The translations under genes and the position numbers were made by a program. Shown piece by piece: positions 23,131-34,535 of a stretch of DNA of 64,000 bases. Location: assembly GCA_029449235.1 (NCBI GenBank), contig JANATG010000013.1, forward strand, positions 62,001-126,000. The letters are read 5' to 3'. The DNA is from Linnemannia schmuckeri (lineage: Eukaryota; Mortierellomycota; Mortierellomycetes; Mortierellales; Mortierellaceae). The notes below the pieces were generated by a model that saw only the letters and a list, made by a program, of their open reading frames with translations, was not told where the DNA came from and ran no database searches. Every line of letters starts with the position of its first letter. The stretch's first letter is position 1.

Positions 23131-23982
23131 CTTCATGCTTTTGTTTTTTTGTTGCACAGATTTGTTCTTTTTAAAACGTATCTCTCTTTTTCCCACTCAC
23201 TTATAGTAGCGTTCTGAAGGGGCATGTTGCTGAACTTGCTCATTGACGACGACATGCAAACTACGGAACCCAAGGGACAATACTATTTTTGGTTGAGCAC
23301 TAGTGCACATGTGGAACGAGATATTGCAGTCAGTCAAATGGTTCTCTCAATTATTTCTTCCAGCCCAGTTAGTATTCTTTAAGACTGCTGTGCATCTGCT
23401 CGATCAGGATGCGAGTGGCAGGGATAAGGGAACCACACCATAAAGGGACGAGTTGTACGTCAGCTTATGGGGTATGGAACTCGGGGAGGGAGAAGGGAGG
23501 AAAGGAAAAATGGAATGGTGAGGAAAAGAAAGGGGAAGGACGTTGGTGAAAGATAAAAGAATAGCAGCACGGTATCCTCACAACGGAGTCAAGTGTATCA
23601 AACGAACTACGGATGGTTAATTCAAAATCGTAAAGAGGATCGCTTTAAGGAAAAGGAAGATCACCTGAACTGCCTTGGCGCCCAGTGGTCCATCATTTGA
23701 ACCCAGTTAAGGCGCAAGCCATAACGATTGGCTTTGTTTGCAGCTGGAAAAAGGGATCAAGAGGACCAGTAATAGGATGTCCACTTATACTCGCATCAAG
23801 TTCAGAGCACAGGTTACCGAGATGAGACAGCACTGTTGAATAAGTGTGTGGTACTGCATATAGCATCATGATCTTTTCACAAATGAACAGAAACAACTTT
23901 GCGCCTGAGGACACATTTTATTATTCACTCGTGAAAAAAAACGATATCAAGTGGAAAGTAAACGGTAGTCAATGACGGTTGG
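23131..23982. other. Intergenic region
   Basis: About 850 bases between an rRNA fragment and a secreted-protein gene. Mixed composition, no ORF or RNA that I can support. Confidence 0.45.
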
Positions 23983-24228
23983 TCATGTGGAGGATGAACA
24001 CTCTGACGATAGCATGCAAAAACCAGTGTCCGGGGAGATATAGCAGCATACATCGGACGGATTCGAACAAGGCATTGTACACCAGAAGAATCCACACTGC
24101 TCTGCTTCATCGACAATAGATGCCGAGATAGGGGATGCACTCGCCAACGATAAGATGAACGGCACAAAGAAGGCCGCTAGAACAAAGGCAAAGGCTATGG
24201 TTTTGAGGCACATTGACGAAGATGACAT
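23983..24228 (-). CDS. Small secreted cysteine-rich protein (81 aa)
   Basis: Single exon. The N-terminus (residues 1-31) is a hydrophobic signal peptide ending LSLASAS. The mature part has seven Cys in about 45 residues, in the pattern C-x4-C-x3-C-x6-CC-x8-C-x6-C, typical of disulphide-rich secreted fungal proteins. I do not recognise a named family. The odd Cys count (plus one in the signal peptide) could mean dimerisation or a missing exon. It lies between two rRNA fragments in a stretch without other genes. Confidence is limited by the short length. Confidence 0.55.
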   Translation of the reverse strand: MSSSSMCLKTIAFAFVLAAFFVPFILSLASASPISASIVDEAEQCGFFWCTMPCSNPSDVCCYISPDTGFCMLSSECSSST

Positions 24229-24527
24229 CTTGTTCGAAAGCTAGAGCAACCTTGGGCTGGCCTGATAGCAGCAAGTGTGCGCAACGGACAAATTACTCTA
24301 TGATTGTGAGTAGAAGTCGATTTCTAATTGAGGACAGCCTTCCTGACAAAAAAGACACTGTACAAATTGGTCACCCATGTATGCGTACAACTTACGAGAT
24401 AAGTCAAGAAATGCGGGTGTGCTGGGAGGTATGCAGATCTTGTTGGATGCGTTCTTGTTGGGAGCGGCATAAAAAACTTCAAATGCAGACGTAAAATTGA
24501 GTCATAAAAAAATTAAGAAAACACCTA

Positions 24528-24729
24528 CTTGTGGCAGCCAAGTGTTCATAGCGACGTTGCCTTTTGATCCCTCGATGTCGGCTCTTCCTATCATACTGAA
24601 GCAGAATTCTGTAAGCGTTGGATTGTTTACCCACTAATAGGGAACAAGACCTGGGGTTTAGACCGCCGTGAGACAGGTTAGTTTTACCCTACCGATGAAA
24701 TGTTGTTGCAATAGTAATGGAACCTAGTA
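24528..24729 (+). pseudogene. LSU (25S/28S) rRNA fragment, peptidyl-transferase to sarcin-ricin region
   Basis: About 202 bases match conserved LSU rRNA of domains V-VI: CTTGTGGCAG, GATGTCGGCTCTTCCTATCAT, a GAAGCAGAATTC..GTAAGCGTTGGATTGTT stretch, CCACTAATAGGGAAC and GTGAGACAGGTTAGTTTTACCC. The match stops at TAGTA, within the sarcin-ricin loop, and begins abruptly. Scattered differences from the yeast sequence I recall, many of them transitions, and the truncated ends indicate a non-functional copy. In native rRNA this segment lies 5' of the fragment at 23053; here it lies 3' of it. Confidence 0.85.
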
Positions 24730-25526
24730 TCCATTTGAACCTCTCCCATTCTTATTTTGGCCAAGTGACAAGGAAAGCAATGACGACGATCAAAGGAAAA
24801 AAAGAAAGAGAAGGACACTTTTTTGTGAAGAGAAGAAATATTCAAGACTCGATCATATTTTTCTTTAGGACGAAGTACCTTCTTGTGGATGTACGAACGA
24901 TAAAGTCACGCGCGTGCAATGGCCTCCGTACACTGTTGGGTACCTCTCTCTCCATGTTGACTGTGCTTGCGATATCTTGTACGTGAAGGGTGATATGAGG
25001 GTATTAAAAAAAACTCTTTTTTTGAGCCAAAAACGCGAAGGATTGAATTGATTAAATCAGTAGAAATGCAAGTTGGTGGCGAATAAAAAGGGATTCTACC
25101 CCGTAAAATGTGACTGTTGACGACAGGAAGAAGGGGCAGTGGTGGTGGCGTAGGGTCAAAGAAAGTCATGGTCCAGCAGCAGGTCAAGGGAGCAAAGGCG
25201 GCGTCCAGCAAAGTCAACGCGCGTCCACACAACGGTCATAACTCCATCTCCTCCTTTTCCTCCTTCTCTTCTCATTTCTCTTTACTTTCTTCATTCCTCA
25301 TCACACACACTCTCACTTCCAGGCCAACCAAGAAGTCAGGAAAACAAACACTCTACCTACAAGGAAACATCAAGGAGTCAATCATCGCACCCAAGTCAGG
25401 AAATCAGACGAACAAGAAAGTAAAGCAGCCGCAGTCAACCGATAAACGCACACACATCCATCCAGTCTCAACTCATTCAAATTTAAACAACACCCACACT
25501 CTAACTACACAACAAAGAAAGACAAA
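24730..25526. other. Intergenic region and CSN7 leader
   Basis: About 800 bases. The last 300 are rich in CT then CA/ACA tracts leading to the CSN7 start. No gene seen. Confidence 0.5.
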
Positions 25527-26981
25527 ATGGCTTCCGCAAGCGCAGAGACAACAGCAACGGGCGAGTCTTTCAAGTCTATCTTTGGACGACGCCTCGAGCC
25601 CTATCTCGCCCTATCAAAGTCCGCCAAGGGCGCAGGCTGTGTCCAACTCATCAAGGATGTTCTCACTGCGCCAGGCGTCGTCGTCTTTGGCGAACTCCTC
25701 GCCATGCCCAACGTCGTCGAGGTAACTTTTGTGCTTCTTTTTGTTTTTTGAGAGGTCGCATGAAATATCTCGAGTCTAAATATCAAAGAAGGGAGCTAAC
25801 ATCCACAACGCCTTTGCTCTGTGGACATGATATAGTTAAAGTCAAACCCTGAGCATGCTCGCTACCACCGCCTTCTCGAGATTTTCTCTTATGGAACCTA
25901 CCAGGACTACCAACGTACGTCATCATCTGCTTAATTCGTAGGTAGCAAGAGCGAGGAGTTATTTTCCTGAAAGTCAAAACTGCATAACGATACTAATGTG
26001 CACGTATTCTCACGTCTGGGCGCATAATAGAGAACAAGAGCTCATTGCCAGAGATCACTGTGGCGCAGAGGACAAAGCTGCAGCAGCTCTCCATTGTCAC
26101 CCTCTCTGAGCGCGTCCGAGTATGTATTTTTATTTGTTACTCGTGAACAGGAATTTTTTCCGCCTAGATATAGCGTTATTTACCCTTTTATTTTTGCTTA
26201 TTCTACTTTTAGGCAATCCCATATGCACACTTGTTGCAGTACTTGGAGATTGACAATGTGCGTCAGTTGGAGGACTTGATTATGGACGCCATCTACCAGA
26301 ACCTGATTAACGCCAACCTGGATCAGAAGCTCAAGCAGGTCGAGGTCCACTCTGCCATGGGTCGTGATCTTCGCCCTGGCCAAGCTCAAGACATGCTCAA
26401 AGTCCTCGCCGAGTGGTAACTTTTAGTCTATTCTTAACGTTGCATGCTGTTAGTGATTTTCTGCAATTATTGAATAGAACATTAACTCGACTTTTATCAT
26501 TTAATTGTTTCGACTCTAATAGGACGAAGACGTCAGAGGCAATGCTGAAGGCGTTGAGCCACAAGATGGACGAGGTCCGGGAGAACTATGAAAAGGAAAA
26601 AGAAGCAAAGGAGGCCTTTGAGAAGGAGCTGGAGTCGATCAAGAAGGAGAACGCAGCAAGTGGGGGTGGAAAGCACCGCAAGATTGGTGGTGGTGGCGGA
26701 GGACTCCATGGCTCGCACATGATGGAATATGAGATGGAGCAGCACATGTTCCAGAGCCCCGAGTTCGCGAGCGAGTATGCCCGTCTTGGTCACGGTGGCG
26801 GTCCTGGCAACAAGCGGTACGTCTCTCCTGTTTATTTGTTTTTGTTGCTGTTTATTTGTTTTTGTTGCTGTAATCTGTTATCTGTTTACCGTTGTCGAAG
26901 TCGAATGCTAATACTAATGCTCATGTCGTACATTTGTTCATTGCCATTAGGACTGGCAAGCGTGTGCAGAACCGTGGATAA
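25527..26981 (+). CDS. CSN7: COP9 signalosome complex subunit 7
   Basis: PCI-domain subunit of the COP9 signalosome, which removes NEDD8 from cullins. Exons 25527-25721, 25836-25914, 26031-26119, 26213-26415, 26523-26816 and 26951-26981 give 296 residues. Family signatures are strong: a LSKSAKGAG..LIKDVLTAPGVVVFGELL N-terminus, the SYGTYQDY segment, KLQQLSIVTLSERVRAIPYAHLL and a VRQLEDLIMDAIYQNLI winged-helix motif, then VHSAMGRDLRP. A charged coiled coil (residues about 200-235) and a Gly/His-rich tail follow. The last exon encodes just ten residues, ending RVQNRG. Intron 5 contains a perfect 20-bp tandem duplication. The start codon has purine at -3 and follows a CA-rich leader. Confidence 0.95.
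26831..26870. repeat. Tandem duplication, 20 bp x 2
   Basis: Two perfect adjacent copies of a T-rich 20-mer (TTTATTTG then TTTTTGTTGCTG) within the fifth intron of CSN7. Probably slippage; no function inferred. Confidence 0.85.
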
Positions 26982-27311
26982 GGATATGTCCAAGACCCTC
27001 TGCTTCGTTCGACACATCTATCCTTTGATGCTCGCTTTTGTAAGTGACAAAAACAACAACTACCGAAGCCCATCACTCTCAGTTTCCTTTTTGATCTCAA
27101 AATGTATCTTTTCTTGACGAGCAGGACATGAGTCGAACCAAAATAAAAATTGCAAATAACAAAACATCAACAGGATTCAGTGGTGAGCTCGCTCCTTTCG
27201 TGTTTTTATTTACTCATGTTACGCTGCTTTATAATTTTGTCCGCTCTGCTGTTTGCTGACGGATGTGTCAACAGCTCGACTCTTATTTTTCCAACGACAA
27301 AAAAGAATGCT
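26982..27311. other. Convergent intergenic region
   Basis: About 330 bases between the CSN7 stop and the stop of the CipC-like gene. No feature other than the two 3' ends. Confidence 0.5.
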
Positions 27312-28709
27312 CTACTTGAGGAGCTCAAAAAGCTTGAGTGCCATGGAACCAGCCTCGGCAACGGTATCATCCTTGCCATCATCATCGTCATCGTCATCGT
27401 CGCGATTCTCAAAGAGCTTGACAGCCTCGGCCATGGCCATGCCGGCGAGGATGGCCTTCATCTGTCCGTGCGAGACTTCCTTGCCGTCTCTCTCTTGCTT
27501 CTCGTTGTACTTCTTCATTGCCTCGTATGCAGCTATTTTGTGTCGGATAAGAAGGGGATGATACGTTATTGGGGATGGCATAGTAAATGACCATCGTGAT
27601 AGCAATGGAAGCAAACAACATGGATAAAAGAAAATGAACAGCAGTGAGCGAGACGTACCGGCGGCGGCGAGGGCTTGGTGCTTGCGGGAAGAAGACTTGC
27701 GCTCCTTCTCGTCCTTCTCCTTTGCTTGCTGGGCCTTTTGCGCAGGCGAGTACTCCTTTCCAAACTGCCACCACTTCTTCTCAGCGGCCTTGGCAGCAGC
27801 AGCAGCAGCAGCCTCAGCCTCAAACTTTGCCTTTTGTCTAGCCGCAATCTCCTGCAAGATACGCTCCTGTTCGGCCTCGGCCTCCTTCTGCTTGGCAAGC
27901 TTGCGAGCCGCCCTGGACTTGCGAGGGTGACAGCCCCACCAGGATCCAAACAACTTCTTGTCGGCCTCAACTTCCTTAGCTTGGTTCTCGGCCGAGACGC
28001 CATAAACAGCGGCGTGGACCTTTTGCATCTCCTTGGGGTCGACTTTTGGGGCGAGTTTCTTGCGCTGTTCGTAGGCGAATTTCTCTTGTTCGGTCATGGC
28101 GGCCTTCTTCTCGGCCTTTTTGGCTTTGTCGTCATCATCGTCGTCCGAGTCCGAATCCGAGTCGTCATCGTCGAATTTTTCCTTGACGCGTTCGGCCATC
28201 CGCTTGAAGTAGTTCTTCTTCTCTTCCAGGTGTGCATCGTCACCCTCGACGCCCAAGTGTTTTAAAGCGGCGTCGGCGGGGACGCTGATAGAGACTGCTT
28301 CGGCTTCATCATCGTTACCGGCGGCGGCAGAGGACTTTTGGGACTTATGGAAGAGCTTGTCCCAGAAGCTGGGGTCTTCGGGGGTCTGGTCCTTGGGGGG
28401 CGACTTGTTGACGGTCTTGACCAACCACTTTTCGTCCTTTGGAGGGACTTTTTTTGCGTGTGTGAATAAAGGAAGAATAAATTCAGGAACGAGGAACAAC
28501 AGTCTCACAGGGTTATTTGTACGTTATCGCTTAGCAAGACTCGAAGAATGAAAAATGGGAAAATAGGTGCATAAATGGTTACCTGGAGGGGGCACGTCCT
28601 CAGCAGGAGGGTCTGAACGGAGATGGAGCGCATCCTCGACAGAATGCCATGCTTGCTTGAAGATGTTCTCCTCCTTCTCCTTCTTGGGGGCCTCTGATTG
28701 TGCGAGCAT
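27312..28709 (-). CDS. CipC/DUF3759-domain protein with long acidic coiled-coil region (378 aa)
   Basis: Exons 28583-28709, 27659-28447 and 27312-27532 on minus join to 378 residues. The C-terminal part (about residues 306-350) reads AAYEAMKKYNEKQERDGKEVSHGQ and then AILAGMAMAEAVKLFE, matching the CipC/DUF3759 fold of fungal stress-associated proteins. The preceding 300 residues are unusual for that family: an Asp/Ser-rich run (DDDDSDSDSDDDDDDKAKK), a charged Ala/Lys/Glu helix (about residues 225-265) and two Trp-Trp sites (SWWGCHP, KKWWQFGKEYSP). The protein has no signal peptide. The function of CipC is not known; membrane association or stress response is speculation. An acidic run DDDDDDDD recurs near the C-terminus. 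The model is supported by matching phases at both introns. Confidence 0.8.
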
Positions 28710-28770
28710 TCTCTTTCTGAAACTGAGTTGCGAATGAAAGGTGAGGGTGAAAGTAAGAGGGCGGGTGATG

Positions 28771-28809
<39 letters not shown>

Positions 28810-29259
28810 GATGAAAAGAAAAGGAAAGGAGTAAAAAAGACGTTGAAAAAAATTGGGATTCAGATTTCCTCCTTCTTTCTCAAACCCTCCACAAACAGTG
28901 AGCGACTGGCTCACTGCGCTCAAATGTCATTTTCTTCCCCTTCCTCCGCGGCCGCCGCTCATTTTCTTTTACATTTTTTTTTTCGCATCGCCACAACACA
29001 GGGAGGAGAGTACGTTCGATGCAGTTCGATGGGAAGCAAACAATGGCTAGAGAACAGAAGAGAAAAGGCTCTCAACAATCCAGCGTATGGCCCCGTGTTC
29101 CCTAACCTTGTTCCTCTCCCAACTATTTCTCAATGATCTCTTAAACCCTCGAGGTGTCTTCGTTCTGCTATACATGTAGATGTTCTAGAAGAAAAAAGGC
29201 TATCTCTGGCGATTATGAACAACGTGGCTCCGTCGTGCCAACTAGTAGACAAAAATGAA
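28710..29259. other. Intergenic region with 35-nt A run
   Basis: 550 bases between the CipC-like start and the helicase stop, both on minus. An A run at 28771-28805 sits about 65 bases upstream of the CipC-like start codon (a T run on its coding strand), likely within its leader or promoter. Confidence 0.5.
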
Positions 29260-30859
29260 CTAGAGGAGGTGGATGCCGACTCCCCGCAAAAAGTCGTCAT
29301 TAATAGGCCAGACAAACTTCCCACCCAATCCTTCAGCATATCTCTCGAACGCCTGCAAAAGCCCCCACCCGTCCAACCTCTCCAGACTACCTGCATCCGT
29401 TTTACCCGGCCCGCCAATAATCCTTGGTGCCTTAATCTCAGGTGTTATCAGCAGCACTGTCTTGCACCTCGCCCTCGACAGCGCCACGATCCACCGATGC
29501 ACCGAGTACAGGTACGCTAGCTCATTGACCAGTGTAAACTCGTCAAACATCCCAAAACACACTACAACCATATCCGCCTCTTGTCCTTGCATCTTCTCGA
29601 TCGTGTCCACCTTGATCAATGCTACTGGATACGCGTTCACTAACCCAGCTTTCTCAATCTTGTCCAGGATCGCAAGTCGTTGAACATGATGAGGAACTGC
29701 CACAAACAAGGTCGTCACAGTGTCTCGTCCGACCATCTCCAGATATGACTCGACAATACCCACGACAAGTGATGCCTCCATACTGGCTGCGATACGGATA
29801 TCGTTCCGCACTTTGATGGCCTGTGTGCTCTGTAGATTCTCAGTCAACTGGAGCTCAATACAGACTGCAGACAGACTCGGGTCCAAGATCCGACGGATCT
29901 CGGAGGGGAATGACATTCCTCGGGCGACACTCTCGCTGTACGGCAAGGACTTGTCCGGGTTCCGCACCACGTACTTCGGACCGTAGATCGTCTGCATAAA
30001 CGTGCCCAATTGCTGATTCTGATGAACACGATAAAAAGGGAATAAAGTTCAGTTGGAATAAAGTGTGCCACAAAACGCTTGCAGTGGAACATGAAAAGTA
30101 AAAAAAGAAGAAAATATAAAATTACCATGCGGAAGTTGTCTTGCAGTTGGAAGGTACAAGGCCCCACATCCATCGCAGGTCCACCCTCCTCCCATTGCAA
30201 CGACACAGGCGTATTATCCTTCTTGCGCATCAAGTTTTTCATAATCGACCCCGTTGGATCAATCGCCAACTTGGACTCGGGGTACTCGCCAGCGATGATA
30301 GGTCCCAGCTGCAAATGATCGCCCGCTACAATAAGCCGACCATTATCCGGATCTAAACACTCAATCGCATGGATAGAATCCGCCGCCAACAACTGACTGC
30401 CCTCATCAATCATCAACATCTGAACATTCCGCATATAACCAACTCCCGTCTCCGGAAGGGCCGCTCGACGGATCTGCCACACGGTTCCGCTAACAATCCG
30501 AATAACATTTTCCTGGCTCTGTCCGTTTGTGCTTCGGTCAGATTCGGAGCGTCGTTGAAGCTTGGCCAGGTCCTTGGGATCTACCTGCTGAACACCGTCC
30601 ACTTCACCCGCCTGTGCATTGCTGAGACGGTAAAACACAAGAGGCTGCACAACATTCTCGGCCCCGGCACGGGGGGCAATGTCCCTATGCAGTTGAGCGA
30701 CACGCTTGACAAGATTGTTGATCGCTGAATGAGTAAACGCGGTCAAGACAATCGTCTGTGGCCCCTGTCCTTTGCCCTTGATCGCCAGACTCTGCAGAAT
30801 GTCCACAAACCGAAGGATCGTCAACGCCAAAAAGTGTGTCTTTCCCGAGCCCTATTATC

Positions 30860-30895
<36 letters not shown>

Positions 30896-33800
30896 AGAAT
30901 CAGATAAATATTAAAACATGCGTTTGAGGATATAATGTCTTTTTTTTTTAAAAAAAAAAAAAAGGCGAGACTTACGGGAGGTCCCCAGATTATTTGAAGG
31001 CGATTGCTGATGACTCGGGTGAAAGCCTGCTCCTGCGAGATTGTCATGTCGTACCGCCTCGTCGTGTTGGTAATCGACTCCAAGAACACATCCGCGTTCC
31101 TGTCCGGCCGTTGCTCGCCCCACTTGTTGGGATTCGACAGCAGATTCTACAGTAATGAATAAACAATCAAGTAAGAAAAAAGCTGTGCGAGCAATCAGAT
31201 GCACACTTCAGATCCCCGACTTACCAAGAACAAGCGACTGCCCTCGTCGTTCATCTCCACAAACTTCTTCATGGTAGTCATGAGGGTGACATTGAGCTCG
31301 CGACGCTCCAGTATATAGTACTCGTTTTCAGTCAAGCAGAGTTCGTCGGGTGCTGTCATGTTGCGATAGGTTCCTCCCAGGTACACAATCTTGGTCTCGG
31401 GATCGAAATATAACGTAGAGACCACGGCTGGAATGCCTGCGCTAAACATTTTGAACACCGAGTTCACTTCGTCGTACCGCATCCTCGCCCCCTGACCCTA
31501 TGACATAGAAGAAATTGAAAGAGACGAAGGTTAGAAACATAGAAGCTAATACAGCTTCGCAATCGTGGTATGGCTGAAGGACAATATATCGGATTTACGT
31601 ACGACAGGGGTATCGGGACTGAGGAGCCATTGCTTAAAGTCCTCGTTCGTGAGGACGCCAGGATTGATAAGACTCGTGATCTCAAACTTGCCAACAAAGC
31701 CCGACCAATCCGAGTTTGAAGGTTCCTTGACTGCCGCTCCTGTACCAGGCGGCGGACTACCACTAAGTACAGGCAATGGTCCCAAATGACGACCCAAGTA
31801 GCGACATTGGAACGCGAGCTGGTGGCGGAAGGCCTCTCCATTGGTCATATTGATGCGTCGCTGCCGTCTCTTCTGTGCCTGCATAATCACTTCCCACTGC
31901 AAGAAGAATGCAAACTGTGCAAGGAGGTTGTACTTGAATTTGAACTGGGACCGAATCTTGAACTGTGATTGAGGGGCCAATAGTACGTTCTTCAAATCCT
32001 TGTGTTCCTGCCTAACGACTGCATACAATGCAATCAGGATCACATTCTGCTGCTCCGCCCACTTTCGCAGCAGTGTTTTGACTACCACAACAAAGTAAAC
32101 ACAAATAATTGTTAATCAACTGTCCTTATACATTGCTTCTATTCAGTAAACGGATGAAATGAACTTACTGGAGTCTGGGTTGTCGGTGGTGGACCAAGTG
32201 CGGAAAATGTTGCCGGAGTCGAATCCATCGTCGTTCCTGTCTTTGTCGTCAATAATGAACGGCGCCTCGACATCGACCAGATAAGTCATTAGATCCTTGA
32301 AAGTGTACGATCCAACCACAGGAAGAACCAGTAATGCGTTCAACCCCGCCTCGATAGAATAGAGCCTCTTGTCGTACGACGGGAATGGTTTCTTAAAACC
32401 CTGCGCCAATTGCAACAAGTCTGGTAGCCTGACATTTGATCCTGAAACCTCCGAGAGTGTCAAAAAGCTGGGATCCTCGTACATGTTAGTCAACAGATCC
32501 ATGGCTCGACTCTTTGTCAGCGGAATCCAAGTAGTATCCTGGTTCTTTGACGAGACCACTTTGAGAAGTAAGTTCAACAGGCCATTCATCATCGCGCGAC
32601 TGTAAAAGAAAATGGTGAGGACAGGTGCCTTTGGCTTGATTTCTGAGAGATTAACCAGCCACTCGTGAAGTGTATCGATGAGTTCAACCGCTAATGCGAT
32701 TTGGTCCGACAATCGCTTGGGCTGCAAATGCGATGACCAGTGGGTAGCTCCAGAAGCGCTGCGTGTAGCCCGGGTCAACTGCTCCTTGAACATGTTCAGA
32801 GAGTAAGCGTAGGGTAAAAGCGTCATGGGGTCAATCAAGAGGTTGATGAGCAACCGGTCGTCGTGCTGCCGTGGAAGCTCCATCGTCCTGACAGGCACCA
32901 CCTATGCAATGAAACATTCACAGATGATAGTCAGTTTTAATCCTTCCGAAAGTACACATGCAGCCAAATCAAAAGGCCAGGGGCGTCCTCACCTTGATAG
33001 CTTGCTCTTTGTACGACTGTATGAGTGGACTGACGCCATTCTCGTCGAGCCGAAGTTCCTTCTTCAAGAAATTCTGATGTGTATCTGGCAACGACGACCG
33101 ATTGGCGACAAGGTCTTCAATATCCTCAATGTCATTTCGTCCCTTCTCCGACCTAGACCGACACATAGCCTTGATCGCCAGAGCAGACTTCTTGGACAGC
33201 ATGGGTATAAGAGAGAGCGTCATCTGTTCCCGAGCATCGACCTTGCAGCTGTCGAGGAACTCACATTGGTGGCAAGGGTTGTCGATATGCCAGACCACCT
33301 GGTTGAAAGGTTTCATCAGGATGGCTGGTAGTTCCTTGTAAACAAAGTTTTCGATGATGGGTCGCATGAACGCCAACGAAAAGACATGCGGGTCGTCACG
33401 GTCTGGAATCCACACGCCGCCCTGAAGATCTACCTCGACGCGGTCTGTTTGTCCATTGACCCTGATAAGATGATCCAGAAAAATGGCATAGAGGGTTACT
33501 TGAAACTATGTTTGCCGTGTAAATAATTCGGCAGAGATTATAGTTAGTGGTTGGACAATGGGTCAATAAATACAATAAAAAAAGAATCGAAACGTTCTGC
33601 CAAGGCTTGACTACCTGGTGACTGATCTTGACATGAGAAGATGACTTAGCATCAATAATAAAGATGCGCTTCTTGTGTGTCCCGTCCGGAGCAGCAGATC
33701 CCGGAAGGACTTGGATGAAATCCGGGATAAACCGACCAAAGACAATACCTGCCCTCTCCATCTCCGGAGTATAGAAGCTCTTGTCAAGAGTAAAAGTAGG

Positions 33801-34535
33801 CTGACAGAGTGTGGTGTTGTCGGGCGTGGTCGCGAGTCGAAAGTACGAATCCTTGTCCTGTTCAGCCTCACAGTCGATACGGTCCTTGATCCGACTCTGG
33901 AGCTGGCTTTCAAACACAACCCCACGCCTGGTAGTCGCGTCAGTAATGTTTACGGGCGACCGAGCTCGTTGTTCCTGTTCTTGTACTGCTAATCCAGGAT
34001 CCGCCTTTTGTTTCTGGGCCTGCTCCCAGAGCTGACGACCCTTGAGGTAGAGCATCTTTTCGCAGGCGGTGTTAGCGTGGTGGGCCAGCACCGAGGGTGA
34101 AAACTTGAATTTTGACGTCTCGAGGGTTGTTGTTGACAAGGGCTTGGACATTGCAGGCAGAGTGTTCTGAGGAACGGGAGCAGTTGTGGTGAAAGCGGTG
34201 GTCTCCTCGTCAATAGGAACGGGGGCAATTGTGGTTAGAGCGGCGGTCTCCTCGTCGATAGCCAGCCAGTCCTCGTCCGTGACTTGTAGAGACGCGAACG
34301 AGTACTCTAGGCTGGACCTCACACTACCCGATTTGGCCGTGGTTGTCTCATGGATGGTTGTTGAATAAAAGCTGTCTTCGAGTAGGATAGTTGCTTGATT
34401 GGCGGGGTCGGTGTTCGACTGTTGTGACGAAGAAGGTTCATCATTGCTGCTGTTGTTGATGTTGAGCAGTCCAATAGTCCGGAGCAAGTCCATGAGCTCT
34501 TGACTAGCATGCAAGTCTGTTTTGTGGTCGCTCAT
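29260..34535 (-). CDS. Dna2-like Fe-S nuclease fused to SF1 helicase (1524 aa)
   Basis: Exons on minus: 33615-34535, 32993-33505, 32169-32901, 31603-32081, 31225-31497, 30976-31146, 30126-30851 and 29260-30018; every junction is in phase. The N-terminal half is a RecB/Cas4/Dna2-type nuclease: P271-D272, D295-A-K297, QxxxY (Q309-Y313), and a cluster C158 with C385-x2-C388-x5-C394, the spacing known from Dna2's 4Fe-4S site. The C-terminal half is a UPF1/Dna2-like helicase: Walker A GPPGSGKT (residues 1028-1035, split by an intron), Walker B IDEGSQ, GDHLQLGP, QGQEADMVVV and VALSRAR. A 450-residue middle of unknown fold separates them. It could be a divergent Dna2 or a TM0106-type RecB-like nuclease-helicase paralogue. 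The likely role is processing DNA flaps or ends. Residues 93-122 hold an imperfect 15-residue tandem repeat (IDEET..APVP). Confidence 0.88.
30865..30893. repeat. A run, 29 nt, in the intron splitting Walker A of the nuclease-helicase
   Basis: Twenty-nine A on plus (T on the coding strand) near the acceptor of the intron between GPP and GSGKT. A second A run of 13 follows at about 30951-30963 in the same intron. Confidence 0.9.

Noticed and set aside
27675..28265. 196-codon plus-strand ORF, Leu-rich
   Set aside because: It is the antisense of the Ala/Lys/Glu-rich CipC-like gene; composition is a shadow of the GC-rich coding strand.
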